Notes: generated by a model not told the origin, from the letters alone. DNA of 64,000 nucleotides from Mesorhizobium sp. (GCA_004020545.1 SAQE01000009.1:62001-126000), one strand, 5' to 3'. Shown: positions 17,562 to 28,155, counted from the first letter of the stretch. A program made the numbers and translations.

Positions 17562-18734
17562 TTAGCCGGTCGGCCCTACACTGCCATGATCGACCGTCAG
17601 GAACTGCGCCCGTCCGGCAAGACTGGAAAACAGCGCGGCGTCGGTGCCGGTCATGAAGGCCTGGCAGTTCAGCTCCTCGAGGATGGAAAACAGCGCCGCG
17701 CGACGGCCGCTGTCGAGATGCGCAGCGATCTCGTCGAGCAAAAGGATCGGCGTCAGGCCCGACATCTCGCCGGTCAGCCTCGCATGCGACAGCACGATGC
17801 CGACCAAAAGCGCCTTCTGCTCGCCGGTCGAGCACAATTCGGCCGGCATCGACTTCGGCCGATGACGCACCACGAGGTCCGAACGATGCGGACCGTCGAG
17901 CGTGCGGCCGGCGGCGCGGTCGCGCTCGCGGCCATTGGCGAGCATCGCGCGGAACCGCTCCTCGACATCGACCGCCGGCGCGACGGCGATCTCGCCCTCC
18001 AATTCGCCGGACAGGCTGATGTCGGCTTGCGGAAACGGGCCGCTGCCGGGCAGCCTGTCGATCATGGCGGCAAGCAGCCGCACCAGTTCCGCCCGCGCCG
18101 CGGCGATCGCCACCCCGGTTTCGGCCATCTGTGTCTCGATCGCGTCGAACCAGGCGCTGTCGCGCGATCCTTCGGTAAGCAGGCGGTTACGGCCGCGCAT
18201 CGCCTTTTCGTAGTCGAGGGCCCGCTGGCCATGGTTTGGATCGATCGCCAGCACAAGGCGGTCGAGGAAGCGGCGGCGGTCGGCGGCCGGCCCTGGAAAC
18301 AGCCCGTCCATCGCCGGCGTCAGCCAGACGACCCGCAGCCACTCCAGCATATCGTCAGCCGACTTCGCCGGCGCGCCGTTGATGCGAACGCGCCTGCCGC
18401 CTTCGCCGGCGGCATCTGCACCGGAAATGCCGGTGCCGATTTCGACCTGGCCTTCCGGCCCCTCGATCCGGGCGTGCAGGGCAAAGCCGCCATCGCCGCC
18501 TTCTCGCGCCACGTCGGCATAGGGCGCGCGGCGCAGCCCGCGTCCGGGCGTCAGCAGCGAGATGGCTTCGAGCAGGTTGGTCTTGCCAGCGCCATTGTCG
18601 CCGGACAGCACCACGGCGCCGGGGTCGAGCTCGAGCGAAAGTCCCGCATAGTTGCGGAAATTAGTAAGTGTCAGCTTACTTATATGGGTCTGTTCCGGCA
18701 ACCGCTGTCCGCCCGTGCAAGCCGCCGCAATCAT
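17562..18734 (-). CDS. recF: DNA replication and repair protein RecF
   Basis: RecF is an SMC-like ATPase that helps load RecA at gaps and restart forks. The 390-residue protein has Walker A GDNGAGKT at 45-52, the ABC-type signature CSTGEQKALLVG and Walker B LLLDEIAAHLD. The family start region (THISKLTLTNFRNYAGL) begins at about residue 16, so the true start may be a little downstream of the ATG at 18734. It follows dnaN on the same strand, as in the classic dnaA-dnaN-recF order. Confidence 0.93.
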   Translation of the reverse strand: MIAAACTGGQRLPEQTHISKLTLTNFRNYAGLSLELDPGAVVLSGDNGAGKTNLLEAISLLTPGRGLRRAPYADVAREGGDGGFALHARIEGPEGQVEIGTGISGADAAGEGGRRVRINGAPAKSADDMLEWLRVVWLTPAMDGLFPGPAADRRRFLDRLVLAIDPNHGQRALDYEKAMRGRNRLLTEGSRDSAWFDAIETQMAETGVAIAAARAELVRLLAAMIDRLPGSGPFPQADISLSGELEGEIAVAPAVDVEERFRAMLANGRERDRAAGRTLDGPHRSDLVVRHRPKSMPAELCSTGEQKALLVGIVLSHARLTGEMSGLTPILLLDEIAAHLDSGRRAALFSILEELNCQAFMTGTDAALFSSLAGRAQFLTVDHGSVGPTG

Positions 18735-18769
18735 CGCTCCATCGCCAGCCGGCGCGAAACCGGATGCGG

Positions 18770-19888
18770 CTACACCCGCATCGGCATCAGCACATAGAGC
18801 GCGGTCTCGTCGGCCATATCGTGGATCAGCGTCGGCGACCCGGCATCCGCCAGCATGAACTTCGCCTCCGAACCGGTGAGTTGGGCGGCGACGTCGAGCA
18901 GATATTTGGCGTTGAAGCCGATCTCGATCGGATCGGACGAATAGTCGGCCGCCAGCTCCTCGGTGGCGCTGCCCGAATCCGGATTGTTGACGGCGAGCGT
19001 GAGCTGGCCGTCGTTGATCGACATTTTCACCGCGCGGCCGCGCTCCGACGAAATGGTCGAGACGCGGTCGACGGCGGCGGCGAAGCTCTGGCGGTCGATA
19101 ATCAGCTTCTTGTCGTTCCCGGTCGGGATGACGCGCTGATAATCGGGGAAGGTGCCGTCGATCAGCTTCGAGGTCAGGATGACGCTGCCGATGGTGAAGC
19201 GGATCTTGGTGTCCGACAGTTCGGTGGTCACCGCCACATCCGGGTCGTCGACCAGCTTCTGCAACTCGCTCACCGTCTTGCGCGGGATGATGATGCCGGG
19301 CATGCCTTCGGAGCCTGCCGGCGCGTCGATTTCGGCGCGCGCCAAGCGGTGCCCGTCGGTCGCGACCGAACGCAGCTTCAGCTTGCCGCCCACCTCATGC
19401 GTGTGCAGGAAGATGCCGTTGAGATAGTAGCGCGTCTCTTCGGTCGAAATGGCGAACTGCGTCTTCTCGATCAGGCCTTTGAGCGCCGCCGAGTCGAGCC
19501 GGAAGATGTGCGAGAAGGAGCCGGCCGAAAGTTCCGGGAAATCGGACTGCGGCAGGCACTGCAGGCGGAAGCTGGAGCGGCCTGACGTGACCGTCATCGC
19601 ATTGCCGTCCTCGTCGGTCTTCAGCATGACCTCGGCGCCGTCGGCGAGCTTGCGCACGATGTCGTAGAGCAGATGCGCCGGGACCGTCGTCGCGCCGCCG
19701 CGCTCGACCTTGGCGGGTGTGGCTTCCGTCACTTCGAGGTCGAGGTCGGTCGCTTTCATCTCGAGGCTGCCGCCTTCGGCGCTGAGCAGCACATTCGACA
19801 GGATCGGTATAGTGTTGCGCCGTTCTACCACGCGATGAACGTGGTTGAGGGACTTCAGGAGATTGGACCGTTCCAGGATAACACGCAT
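18770..19888 (-). CDS. dnaN: DNA polymerase III beta subunit (sliding clamp)
   Basis: The 372-residue protein has the normal clamp length and starts MRVILERSNLLKSLNHVHRV, with three repeated clamp folds and the C-terminal YVLMPMRV end that closes the peptide-binding pocket. The dimeric ring tethers polymerases to DNA. The ATG at 19888 is chosen over upstream in-frame codons, which do not resemble clamps. It lies between dnaA and recF; a hairpin separates it from dnaA. Confidence 0.97.
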   Translation of the reverse strand: MRVILERSNLLKSLNHVHRVVERRNTIPILSNVLLSAEGGSLEMKATDLDLEVTEATPAKVERGGATTVPAHLLYDIVRKLADGAEVMLKTDEDGNAMTVTSGRSSFRLQCLPQSDFPELSAGSFSHIFRLDSAALKGLIEKTQFAISTEETRYYLNGIFLHTHEVGGKLKLRSVATDGHRLARAEIDAPAGSEGMPGIIIPRKTVSELQKLVDDPDVAVTTELSDTKIRFTIGSVILTSKLIDGTFPDYQRVIPTGNDKKLIIDRQSFAAAVDRVSTISSERGRAVKMSINDGQLTLAVNNPDSGSATEELAADYSSDPIEIGFNAKYLLDVAAQLTGSEAKFMLADAGSPTLIHDMADETALYVLMPMRV

Positions 19889-20000
19889 GACGAAACAGGC
19901 TCGCTTCAATGAATGGGCGGGGCACCAAGGGGCGGCATCCCGCGACAGCTCCGAAAAGCTCAGAATCTGTGTAAGCTGACAGTAAAAAGCCTGCAAACGC

Positions 20001-20038
20001 AAGCCCGCGACACCGGTTCCGGCCGGTTGCGCGGGCTT
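20001..20038 (-). terminator. Hairpin between dnaA and dnaN
   Basis: AAGCCCGCG at 20001-20009 pairs with CGCGGGCTT at 20030-20038 around a CCGG-rich loop. It lies 50 bases past the dnaA stop and 113 before dnaN. On the minus strand a T-rich tract follows after a short gap, so it may terminate or attenuate dnaA transcription. Confidence 0.6.
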
Positions 20039-20087
20039 TCTGGGGATAAAGCTGGCGAACTGCGCCGCCGCCCCTTTTTCGGACCGC

Positions 20088-21635
20088 TCAGGCCTGCTCG
20101 TTGATCAGCCTTCGGAGCAGTTCGAGTTCCTGCGCCAGCGTGTTGTCGGCGCCGGAAAGATCCTCGATCTTGCGCACGGCATGGAGCACCGTCGTGTGGT
20201 CGCGGCCGCCGAAACGCCGCCCGATTTCCGGCAGCGAGCGCGGCGTCATCACCTTCGACAGATACATTGCCACCTGCCGCGGCTTGACGATGGTGCGCGT
20301 GCGCCGGTTGGACAGCAGCTCCGTCTTCGACACGTTGTAGTGGCGCGCCACGATGCGCTGGATGTCCTCGATGCGCACCCGCTTCGGCTCGCCCGAGCGA
20401 TAGATGTGGCCGAGGATCTCGTCGATGCGGTCGATGGTGATCTGCGGCTCGAAGGACTGGCGGAACAGAAGCTGGTTGAAGGCGCCTTCGAGCTCGCGCC
20501 CGCTGCCTGTCACCGTGCGGGCGACGTGATCGAGGATCTCGTCCGAAATGTCGAGCGAGGCATCGTCGACCTTGGCGGTGGCGAGGCGTAGCCTCAGCAT
20601 GCCGAGGCGCATGGCGAAATCCGGTGCAGACATTTCGAGCGCCACGCCGCCGTTGAGGCGCGAACGCACACGCGGCTCCAGCGATTCCAGTTCCGACGGC
20701 GGCCGGTCGGCGGCGACCACCACCTGCTTGGCGCTGTCGAGCAGCATGTTGATCAGGTGGCAGAACTCATGCTGGATCGATTTGCCCTGCAGGAACTGCA
20801 TGTCGTCGATGATCAGAAGATCGATATCGCGCAATTGCTCTTTGAGGGTGAGCGCATTGTTGTCGCGGATGGCGGTGGCGAAGCGCCACATGAAATATTC
20901 CGCCGTCAGATAGACCACGCGCGATTTCGGGTTGTGCCGCAGCGATTCTGCCGCGATCGCCTGCAAAAGGTGCGTCTTGCCCAGTCCGACGGTCGCATGA
21001 AGGAACAGCGGGTTGAAGCGCACGGCGCTCGACTGCGATTCCGCCACCGCCTTGGCGGCCGCGAAGGCCACCCGGTTCGAGGGTCCTTCGATGAAGGAGG
21101 CGAAAGTGTAGCGCGGGTCGAGCGGCGACCCCAGCACGTTGTGGCGGAACTCGGTCTCCACCGGCGCGCCGCCCTGGCGAGGCGCCGGCGCCCGCTCCAC
21201 CCGGCCGTTGCTTGCGGTGCCGGCGGCGAGCACGGTCTGCGTCTGCTTGGTCATCTTGCGCGCCGGCGCGATCTCCGGCTCGACATTGTTGCGGCCTTGG
21301 CGCGTAGCGGTCCGCACGACGATCTCGATCTTGAGAACGTCGGCATCCTCATGCCTCCACAGTTCGGCGATAAGGTCGAGATAGTGGCCGTTGATCCACG
21401 ACCGCAGGAAGGCCGTGGGCACGGAGATACGGACAATGCCGCGCGAAGCCTCGGCAACCTTCATGCGGCCAAACCAGCTCGAATAGACCTCGGCTCCCAG
21501 ACGCGCCTTGAGCTGAGCCTTGACCCGCTCGAACTTCTGTTCAGCGTCGCTGGATGCCGCCATGCCGTCCCCTCCGACGAAGGTTGTAGGGAATGGGAGT
21601 TCGCTCGCTATCTCCCGTTCGATGCCGCTCTGCAT
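20088..21635 (-). CDS. dnaA: Chromosomal replication initiator DnaA
   Basis: DnaA-ATP opens the origin. The 515-residue protein has domain I (about 30-105), a low-complexity linker (about 115-165), the AAA+ domain with Walker A written [10 protein letters not shown] (about 214-223) and Walker [14 protein letters not shown], and domain IV with the DNA-binding signature [16 protein letters not shown]. The first glycine of the usual GxxGxGKT is an alanine here. The ATG at 21635 has AAGGAA upstream; an internal ATG at residue 25 is an alternative. Confidence 0.96.
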   Translation of the reverse strand: MQSGIEREIASELPFPTTFVGGDGMAASSDAEQKFERVKAQLKARLGAEVYSSWFGRMKVAEASRGIVRISVPTAFLRSWINGHYLDLIAELWRHEDADVLKIEIVVRTATRQGRNNVEPEIAPARKMTKQTQTVLAAGTASNGRVERAPAPRQGGAPVETEFRHNVLGSPLDPRYTFASFIEGPSNRVAFAAAKAVAESQSSAVRFNPLFLHATVGLGKTHLLQAIAAESLRHNPKSRVVYLTAEYFMWRFATAIRDNNALTLKEQLRDIDLLIIDDMQFLQGKSIQHEFCHLINMLLDSAKQVVVAADRPPSELESLEPRVRSRLNGGVALEMSAPDFAMRLGMLRLRLATAKVDDASLDISDEILDHVARTVTGSGRELEGAFNQLLFRQSFEPQITIDRIDEILGHIYRSGEPKRVRIEDIQRIVARHYNVSKTELLSNRRTRTIVKPRQVAMYLSKVMTPRSLPEIGRRFGGRDHTTVLHAVRKIEDLSGADNTLAQELELLRRLINEQA

Positions 21636-22422
21636 GATCAACGTTCCTTGTCTTCTCGTACCCTTTTTCCCGCCGGGAGTGCGCCTCCTGCACCCTCTGG
21701 TCCGGCGACGTTTTCCGCTGCATCTCCATCGCCGCCGCCGGCGATCTCGTCGCAACGTTGCGCAAGGGACCGATGCCGGCTCTTGCCAGCCGGCTTGATC
21801 ATGCCAAGGCAATACAACACCGTCCGGCGAAACGCCGGCCCAACGTCGACTGCGATGTACAATTACGCCAGTCCCCTACCCACCGAAGAGACAAACCAAG
21901 CCGCACGCGGAATTACTCCACGTCATGAATTCCGCCATTTTGTGGTGGCCGATTCAGGCTGGGTCAGGGGCTGAATGCCCGTCCCTTCGATGAATGGACA
22001 TTACCGAAATCGCTGTGGATAGGGCAAGGCCACGTCTAACCGATTTTTAACGAATCTGGTTAGCGGAGACGCGTCGGAAGCAGGTGCCGCTAGGACACGT
22101 TTTGACAAAGCCATTGTGATTCAAACCCTTTTCCGGCGAATATGAAAAAGGCCGGCCGATACGAAATTTTCTGAAATAATTCGCTTGACAGCTACTTGTC
22201 CCCCGCCGCCCCTGCGCGAGTTGAACAAGCTGTGGATGACCATCCGTAATCTTTTGAAAAATAAGCAGAATTTGTGACAGGCTAATTTGCGGCCATGCCT
22301 GTATCCGGCAGGCGAAGATATCAGCGATTATGTATATGCCGGCAAAATATTCGCAACTTTGAAATTCGGACCGGACGTCGTTACGCGGACGTTCTTTTTA
22401 AGTACTTGCCGGCAAACGAAAA
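21636..22422. promoter_or_regulatory. Long gene-free region upstream of dnaA with DnaA-box-like sites
   Basis: This stretch of about 790 bases between rpsT and dnaA holds no convincing gene. From about 21985 it becomes AT-rich. It contains TGTGGATAG at 22014-22022 and TGTGGATGA at 22231-22239, each one base off the DnaA box TGTGGATAA, and AT-rich patches near 22145-22185 and 22250-22280. It is probably the dnaA promoter with autoregulatory boxes; an origin function is possible but unproven. Confidence 0.5.
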
Positions 22423-22445
22423 AACCCGGCCTGTGCGGCCGGGTT
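22423..22445 (-). terminator. Rho-independent terminator of rpsT
   Basis: AACCCGGCC at 22423-22431 pairs with GGCCGGGTT at 22437-22445; read on the minus strand the stem is followed by TTTTTCGTTT. It lies 29 bases past the rpsT stop. Confidence 0.88.
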
Positions 22446-22474
22446 CAAAGATAACGGTTCCGAATGGAAGTCGG

Positions 22475-22741
22475 TCAGGCCGACAGCACCTTGACGCGCT
22501 GGGCCAGGCGCGAAACCTTGCGGGACGCCGTGTTCTTGTGGATGACGCCCTTGGTGGCGGCACGCATCAATTCCGGCTCCGCGGCCTTGAAGGCTTCCAG
22601 CGCCGCGGCCTTGTCGCCGGCGGCGAGCGCCTCTTCGACCTGGCGGACATAGGTGCGGACGCGCGACCGGCGGTTCTTGTTGATCGCCGCGCGGCGGGCG
22701 ATCTTGCGCGTTGCCTTTTTGGCCGAAGACGTATTGGCCAT
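22475..22741 (-). CDS. rpsT: 30S ribosomal protein S20
   Basis: The 88-residue, lysine/arginine-rich protein starts [17 protein letters not shown] and includes [19 protein letters not shown], typical of S20, which binds the 5' and 3' minor domains of 16S rRNA. The ATG at 22741 is preceded by an AGAGAGG site; upstream in-frame codons are leader. It has its own promoter and terminator and lies upstream of dnaA, a common alphaproteobacterial order. Confidence 0.97.
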   Translation of the reverse strand: MANTSSAKKATRKIARRAAINKNRRSRVRTYVRQVEEALAAGDKAAALEAFKAAEPELMRAATKGVIHKNTASRKVSRLAQRVKVLSA

Positions 22742-22834
22742 GATGCCTCTCTTCTGATCTGGTGGGCGCCAGCGGGGTGCCGCAGGGCGCAAAAAACAAA
22801 CGGGCAGCCACGGGGCCGCCTCGGTTGGTGCGGC

Positions 22835-22862
22835 TTATAGTTCAGCTTTTCCGGCGCGTCAA
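22835..22862 (-). promoter_or_regulatory. Probable sigma-70 promoter of rpsT
   Basis: On the minus strand TTGACG (22862-22857) and CTATAA (22840-22835) are 16 bases apart, close to the rhizobial housekeeping consensus CTTGAC-N17-CTATAT, about 95 bases before the rpsT start. Confidence 0.65.
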
Positions 22863-22890
22863 CGCCGCGTCGCGGTCTTTTTGGCAACAC

Positions 22891-23664
22891 CTAGCGGTTG
22901 GTGAAGTTCGGCTTCCGCTTCTCGACGAAGGCGGCCATGCCTTCCTTCTGGTCGTCGAGCGCGAACAGCGAATGGAACAGGCGGCGCTCGAAGCGCAGGC
23001 CTTCGGCAAGCGTCGTCTCATAGGACCGGTTGACGGCTTCCTTGGTCATCATCACCGATGGCAGTGAAAAATCGGCGATCCTCGCCGCCGCCTTCATCGC
23101 TTCCTCGACCAGCTCGCCGGCCGGCACGACCCGCGACACCAGCCCGCAGCGTTCGGCTTCGGCGGCGTCCATCATCCGTCCGGTCAGGCACATATCCATC
23201 GCCTTCGACTTGCCGACAAAGCGGGTCAGCCGCTGCGATCCGCCCATGCCCGGCATGACGCCGAGCGTAATTTCGGGTTGGCCGAACTTTGCATTGTCGG
23301 CGGCGATGATGAAATCGCACATCATGGCCAGTTCGCAGCCGCCGCCCAGCGCGTAACCGGCCACTGCCGCGATGATCGGCTTGCGGGCACGCGTGAGCTC
23401 TTCCCAGCCGACGAAGAAGTCTTGGGTATAAGCGTCCACGAAGGCGATCGCCTGCATTTCCTTGATGTCGGCGCCGGCAGCGAAGGCCTTTTCCGAACCC
23501 GTAAGGACCATCGCGCCAATGCCGGCATCGGCGTTGAACGCATTCACCGCGGCTACGACTTCCGTCATCACCTGAGAATTCAGCGCGTTGAGCGCCTTCG
23601 GCCGGTTCAGCGTGATCAGCCCGACCTTGCCGCGTGCCTCCACGAGAATGGTTTCATAGGTCAT
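22891..23664 (-). CDS. Enoyl-CoA hydratase
   Basis: The 257-residue crotonase-fold protein hydrates trans-2-enoyl-CoA in beta-oxidation. It has the oxyanion-hole region [12 protein letters not shown] (about 59-70), [15 protein letters not shown] (about 103-117) and the two catalytic glutamate regions [16 protein letters not shown]. The ATG at 23664 has GAGGAG ten bases upstream; longer in-frame sequence overlaps mutM and is not family-like. It lies between mutM and rpsT on the same strand. Confidence 0.92.
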   Translation of the reverse strand: MTYETILVEARGKVGLITLNRPKALNALNSQVMTEVVAAVNAFNADAGIGAMVLTGSEKAFAAGADIKEMQAIAFVDAYTQDFFVGWEELTRARKPIIAAVAGYALGGGCELAMMCDFIIAADNAKFGQPEITLGVMPGMGGSQRLTRFVGKSKAMDMCLTGRMMDAAEAERCGLVSRVVPAGELVEEAMKAAARIADFSLPSVMMTKEAVNRSYETTLAEGLRFERRLFHSLFALDDQKEGMAAFVEKRKPNFTNR

Positions 23665-23704
23665 GGCGTCGTCTCCTCGCTTCGGTTGAGGAGATCGGTC
23701 TAGC

Positions 23705-24601
23705 TCACCGCTGACAGGTCCGGCAATAGAATGTCGAGCGGCCGCTCTGCACGATGCGCTCGATATGGCCGCCGCACCCTGGCTTCGGACATGGCTCGCC
23801 CTCGCGGTCGTAAACGGCGAAGGAATGCTGGAAATAGCCGAGCGATCCATCGGCCTGGACATAGTCGCGCAGCGACGATCCGCCGGCGGCGATCGCATCG
23901 GCGATGACCGAGCGGATCGCTTCGGCCAGGCGTTCGCATTGCTCTTTGGCTTTCTTGCCGGCGCCGGCGATGGTGCCGGCTTCGCGCAGCGGCGACAGGC
24001 CGGCGCGCCACAGCGCCTCCGACACATATATATTGCCGAGCCCCGCGATCAGCCGCTGGTCGAGCAGTGCAGCCTTGAGCGGTGATCTGCGGCCCTTGAG
24101 CAGCGAGGCGAGCAGGGGGCCGTCGAGCGCGTTGCCGGTCGGCTCGATGCCGAGCCCCGCCAGCATCGGATGCGCGTCCGGCGCCCCTTCGGCAAACAGC
24201 ATGAAGCCGAAACGGCGCGGATCGTTGAAGATGACGCGGGACCGCTCGCCCTTCGGCGAGGCGACATCGAACACGACATGGTCGTGCGCCGCGCTCTTCG
24301 ACCGTTCGTGGCGGAAGGCGCCGGCGCCGGGGATGTCGCAGCCCTCGGCGGTTTCGATCCGGAACGATCCGGACATGCCGAGATGACAGATCAGCACCGG
24401 ACCGTCTTCGATATGCATGGTCAGATACTTGGCGCGCCGGCCAAGCGCCGTCACGGTCTTGCCGTTCAGCCGCTCCGAGAAGCGCTCGGGAAAAGGAAAG
24501 CGAAGATCGGGCCTGCGCGCCTCGACGTTGACGAGGCGGGCCCCTTCCAGAACCGGCTGCAGCCCTCGCCGCACGGTTTCGACCTCGGGCAGTTCAGGCA
24601 T
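23705..24601 (-). CDS. mutM: Formamidopyrimidine-DNA glycosylase (Fpg/MutM)
   Basis: Fpg removes 8-oxoguanine and nicks the AP site. The 298-residue protein has the N-terminal catalytic proline and glutamate ([14 protein letters not shown]), the helix-two-turn-helix region ([19 protein letters not shown]) and a C-terminal zinc finger with two cysteine pairs, CPKPGC and CRTC. A roughly 25-residue insertion around 90-105 is longer than in E. coli but common in alphaproteobacteria. Its ATG overlaps the deoB end by eight bases. Confidence 0.95.
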   Translation of the reverse strand: MPELPEVETVRRGLQPVLEGARLVNVEARRPDLRFPFPERFSERLNGKTVTALGRRAKYLTMHIEDGPVLICHLGMSGSFRIETAEGCDIPGAGAFRHERSKSAAHDHVVFDVASPKGERSRVIFNDPRRFGFMLFAEGAPDAHPMLAGLGIEPTGNALDGPLLASLLKGRRSPLKAALLDQRLIAGLGNIYVSEALWRAGLSPLREAGTIAGAGKKAKEQCERLAEAIRSVIADAIAAGGSSLRDYVQADGSLGYFQHSFAVYDREGEPCPKPGCGGHIERIVQSGRSTFYCRTCQR

Positions 24602-25832
24602 GGCCGCCTATCGTCGCGAGGAAAGAGGTACCGTGACGGCCGGGCGCCAGGCCAAGATGGTCGGCGACGGTTTCGCCGATGTCGGCGAAGGTAGGCCTCA
24701 GCCCGATATCGCCACCCTTCAGCCCCGGCCCGATGCCGATCACCGGGACGCGTTCCCGCGTATGGTCGGTACCGCGCCAGGTCGGGTCATTGCCGTGATC
24801 GGCGGTGAGGATGAGCAGGTCGCCCGGCCTGATGCGCGACAGCGCCTCCGGCAGCCGGCGGTCGAAGGCCTCGAGCGCTCCGGCATAGCCGGCGACGTCG
24901 CGCCGGTGGCCGAACTCGGTGTCGAAATCGACGAAATTGGCAAAGACCAGATCGCCTTGACCGGCGTCGTCCATGGCGCCCAGCGCCTTGTCGAACATCG
25001 CCATGTTGCCGCCCGCCTTGCGCACCTCCGAGATACCGCGATGGGCGAAGATGTCGCCAATCTTGCCGACGGCGATGACCTTGCTGCCACGCTCGGTCAG
25101 CCGGTCGAGCAAGGTCGGCTCCGGCGGCGGCACGGCATAGTCGCGGCGGTTGTGGGTGCGCTGGAAGGTGGCTGACGTCTCGCCGACGAAGGGCCGCGCG
25201 ATCACCCGCCCGATCTTCAGCGGATCCACCATCCGGCGCACCGTCAGGCAAAGCTCGTAAAGCCGCTCCAGGCCGAAATGCGTCTCGTGCGCTGCGATCT
25301 GCAACACGGAGTCCACTGAGGTGTAACAGATCGGCTTGCCGGTGCGGATGTGCTCCTCGCCGAAGCGCTCGATGATCTCGGTTCCGGGCGCATGGCAATC
25401 GCCGAGGATGCCCGGCACCTTGCCTTCGCGGATGATCGCTTCGGTCAAAGCGGCCGGGAAGGCCGGCACGGTATCGGGAAAATAGCCCCAGTCGAAACGC
25501 ACCGGCAGGCCGGCGATCTCCCAATGGCCAGACGGCGTGTCCTTGCCGCTCGAGACCTCCTGGGCGGCGCCATGGAAGGACGAGGTAAGCAGCGGCATGT
25601 CGAGGTCGAGCTTCAGCCCTGTCGCCGTCTCTGCCGCCCGCGCGAGCCCGAGCGAGACCATATTGGGCACCGCGAGTGGTCCCTCACGCAAGCCTTCGCG
25701 ATCCGCCCGGCCCTCGGCGCAGGCCTGCGCGATATGTCCGAACGTGTTGGCGCCAGTGTCGCCGTAGCGTTCGGCGTCGGCTGCTCCGCCTATGCCGAAA
25801 GAATCGAGAACGAATAAGAAAGCCCGCGCCAT
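24594..25832 (-). CDS. deoB: Phosphopentomutase DeoB
   Basis: DeoB interconverts (deoxy)ribose 1- and 5-phosphates in nucleoside salvage. The 412-residue alkaline-phosphatase-fold protein has Mn-binding motifs [10 protein letters not shown] (about 7-16), [21 protein letters not shown] and [11 protein letters not shown]. The ATG at 25832 gives [11 protein letters not shown]; upstream in-frame sequence is not DeoB-like. It precedes and overlaps mutM and is divergent from the substrate-binding protein gene. Confidence 0.94.
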   Translation of the reverse strand: MARAFLFVLDSFGIGGAADAERYGDTGANTFGHIAQACAEGRADREGLREGPLAVPNMVSLGLARAAETATGLKLDLDMPLLTSSFHGAAQEVSSGKDTPSGHWEIAGLPVRFDWGYFPDTVPAFPAALTEAIIREGKVPGILGDCHAPGTEIIERFGEEHIRTGKPICYTSVDSVLQIAAHETHFGLERLYELCLTVRRMVDPLKIGRVIARPFVGETSATFQRTHNRRDYAVPPPEPTLLDRLTERGSKVIAVGKIGDIFAHRGISEVRKAGGNMAMFDKALGAMDDAGQGDLVFANFVDFDTEFGHRRDVAGYAGALEAFDRRLPEALSRIRPGDLLILTADHGNDPTWRGTDHTRERVPVIGIGPGLKGGDIGLRPTFADIGETVADHLGLAPGRHGTSFLATIGGHA

Positions 25833-25968
25833 AGAGTGCCGTCGTTGCCAGTCCAGGCAGCCAGACATAAGGTTCCATGGCGGCATTGGCAAATCGGAAA
25901 CCAAACCGCAACCGGCTTGGCGCCATAGTCGAGCAATCGAGCGCAGTGTCGGCGGGAGTGCGGCGAAG

Positions 25969-26904
25969 ATGGGCAAGGGCGAAAGATCCGCGGCAAGCCT
26001 GGCTTTGAGGACGTGCGCGGCGGCCTTCGCAGCGCTCTGCGCGGCCTCGTCCGCGCGCGCCGACTGGCGCGGCGACATCGGCACGTTTCGCATCGGCATC
26101 GTCGCCGAGCCCGGTGGCGGCAACACTGTTCCCGGACTGGCGCGCCTGACGGATGCCTATACAAATGCGCTCGGCATGAAGGTGGAGTTCGTGGTGGCCC
26201 GCGACTATGCGGCGCTGATCGAGGCGCAGGCGAGCGGCCGGGTCCAATATGCGGTCTATTCGGCGCTCGCTTATGCCGCGGCTTCCGAGCGATGCGGCTG
26301 TGTCGAGCCGCTGGTGGCTCCGGTCGATGCCGATGGAGCCGTCGGCATCCGTTCCGTGCTGGTGACGCGCGACGGCAAAGTGCCGGACCTCGCCGCCATG
26401 GCCTCGCATCGGATTGCGATCGCGCCCGCCGACAATGTCGGCGGTTCTTTGCTGCCGCTGACCGGGCTGGCTGGCGAAGGCGCAAAGATCACGGGAGATT
26501 CACCCTTCCTGACCCGTGCCGCCTCGGCCACCGCGGCCGAGACGATGCTCAGCGACGGCGAAGCCGACGGCCTGTTCGGCTGGGAACCTGTCGGCGCCGA
26601 TGGCCAGCCCACCGGTACGGGCGGCACGATCGTTCGGCTCGAGGCCGCCGGCGTCCCGAAGGCATCGCTTCGGGTGCTATGGACCTCGGCCCCGCTGCGA
26701 TACGGCCCTCATGCCGTGCGCAGCGATCTCGATGCCGAAGCGAAGCGTCGGCTGGCCGTCTTCCTGACCAATCTCAGGTCGCTCACTCCCGACGTCTACG
26801 ATCTCCTGGAGTCTGAGCATTCCGGCGGGTTCGAGCTCGCCGCATCAAAGGACTATGCAGCGGCGCTGGCCATCGTGCGGCGGGAAGCGGGCAGCCAGGA
26901 ATAA
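25969..26904 (+). CDS. PhnD-like periplasmic phosphate/phosphonate-type binding protein
   Basis: The 311-residue protein has a signal peptide ([21 protein letters not shown], cleaved near residue 30) and the PhnD/SsuA/TauA-like fold: [19 protein letters not shown], then [20 protein letters not shown] and [16 protein letters not shown]. Such proteins bind small oxyanions for ABC importers or act in signalling. No ABC permease or ATPase is next to it, so the ligand and role are unknown. It ends 7 bases before the convergent TadE-like gene. Confidence 0.78.
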   Translation: MGKGERSAASLALRTCAAAFAALCAASSARADWRGDIGTFRIGIVAEPGGGNTVPGLARLTDAYTNALGMKVEFVVARDYAALIEAQASGRVQYAVYSALAYAAASERCGCVEPLVAPVDADGAVGIRSVLVTRDGKVPDLAAMASHRIAIAPADNVGGSLLPLTGLAGEGAKITGDSPFLTRAASATAAETMLSDGEADGLFGWEPVGADGQPTGTGGTIVRLEAAGVPKASLRVLWTSAPLRYGPHAVRSDLDAEAKRRLAVFLTNLRSLTPDVYDLLESEHSGGFELAASKDYAAALAIVRREAGSQE

Positions 26905-26910
26905 GTCTTG

Positions 26911-27531
26911 TCAGCAGTCGCTGCAGGGGACCGTGGGACCACGCCGAGGCCTCAGATAGTAGGTTTCGCCCATCGATATGTTGTTGAAGGCCGAGGTCAA
27001 CCCAAGCGCCTTCGAATCGTTGGCCGACCAGGTGATGATCGGCTTGTAGCCGAGGTCGCTTTCCACCCGGACAAGGAAGGTGTTGCGGATCTTCAGCGTC
27101 GTCGGGACAGTGGTGATGCTGCCCTTCGCCGCGTCGGCGCTGTAGGTGCTGCCCACAAGCTTGCGTGACCACGCGACCTGTACCTTCGGCGTCGCCTCGT
27201 CGGTGATCTGGATCCCGGTAATGATGATCGTCGGCGTGGAGCGGTTGTAGGGCTGCAGCGTCGAAGTGCCGATCTTCATGATCGCATCGAGATCGGCTTT
27301 CTTGACGCTCGTCTGCTGCGTGACGAGATCCGCCACCATGCTGCCGATGCGGCTGACCTTCTTGCTGGTCTCGATCGCCTGCGAGGCCTCCATCGTGATG
27401 AAGTACATGATGAGCAGCACCGGCACGATGAACGCGAACTCGATTGCCGCGACGCCCCGGCGATCGCGGCAAAACCGCGCTGCCCCTGCCGCAATGGCCG
27501 AAATACCCCGCTGTGCCCCCGCACGGTACAT
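26911..27531 (-). CDS. TadE-like pseudopilin, first of two
   Basis: The 206-residue protein has a short basic leader and a prepilin-like junction RRGVAAIEFAFIVPVLLIMY (about 24-43), with cleavage expected after the glycine and the conserved glutamate at +5, then a periplasmic domain ending in CSDC. TadE/TadF pseudopilins are processed by the prepilin peptidase and needed for Flp pilus assembly. GGAGG lies five bases before the ATG. It follows the second TadE-like gene on the same strand. Confidence 0.85.
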   Translation of the reverse strand: MYRAGAQRGISAIAAGAARFCRDRRGVAAIEFAFIVPVLLIMYFITMEASQAIETSKKVSRIGSMVADLVTQQTSVKKADLDAIMKIGTSTLQPYNRSTPTIIITGIQITDEATPKVQVAWSRKLVGSTYSADAAKGSITTVPTTLKIRNTFLVRVESDLGYKPIITWSANDSKALGLTSAFNNISMGETYYLRPRRGPTVPCSDC

Positions 27532-27570
27532 TTTACCTCCACCCGCCGCAGTCCCGGCCGTCGAGCAGTC

Positions 27571-28155
27571 TCAGTTGTCGTCGAATGGTTCGTTCTGCCA
27601 GGTCACGGACGCGAAATGCAGTGTCTTTCCGTCCTTCAGATTGGCCATCTGCTTGGCCAGGAAATCGGTCATAACGGGCCATTTGTAGAAAACCCTCAGC
27701 ATATTCCTGGTTTCCGCCAGTCCGGGAGAAACCGAGAAAGTCGTCGAGTTCGTGCCTTGCGTCAGCACGATGTCGCCGTCCACGATCTTGAAGCCAGCCG
27801 AGGCGGCGTCGGCGAAGGTCGGATATTCGCGAAGGTCGACCAGCAGTCCGGGGCAATTCTGGGCGACCATGATCTCCAGCCTGCTGCAGATTAGCTGCTT
27901 GATCGAGTCTTCGGTGACAGTTGCCTTCCTGAGCTGTCCGGTCCGCAACTGGCGGGCGACATCATCGGTGATGTTGGCCATCACCTCCTGGCCGGCGAAC
28001 GAGATGCAGCTTTCGAGAATGGCGAAGACGAGCAGGGCGAACGGTATGGCCAGCAGCGCGAATTCCATCGCGGTGCTGCCACGCTTGTCGCTGAAGAAGC
28101 CATGCCGGGGCTTTGCCCGCGCCTTACCGCCCCCGGGTGCCGGATCCTTGCTCAT
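27571..28155 (-). CDS. TadE-like pseudopilin, second of two
   Basis: The 194-residue protein has the same layout as its neighbour: basic leader, junction KRGSTAMEFALLAIPFALLV (about 24-43) with Glu at +5, one membrane helix, then a periplasmic domain with two cysteines (ICSRLEIMVAQNC). The ATG at 28155 is preferred to an upstream in-frame ATG because the TadE start lies close to the junction. A perfect CtrA-type site lies about 97 bases upstream, so this is probably the first gene of the two-gene unit. Confidence 0.85.
   Translation of the reverse strand: MSKDPAPGGGKARAKPRHGFFSDKRGSTAMEFALLAIPFALLVFAILESCISFAGQEVMANITDDVARQLRTGQLRKATVTEDSIKQLICSRLEIMVAQNCPGLLVDLREYPTFADAASAGFKIVDGDIVLTQGTNSTTFSVSPGLAETRNMLRVFYKWPVMTDFLAKQMANLKDGKTLHFASVTWQNEPFDDN

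Noticed and set aside
17427..18797. A 456-codon plus-strand open frame opposite recF
   Set aside because: It is antisense to recF and has no motifs.
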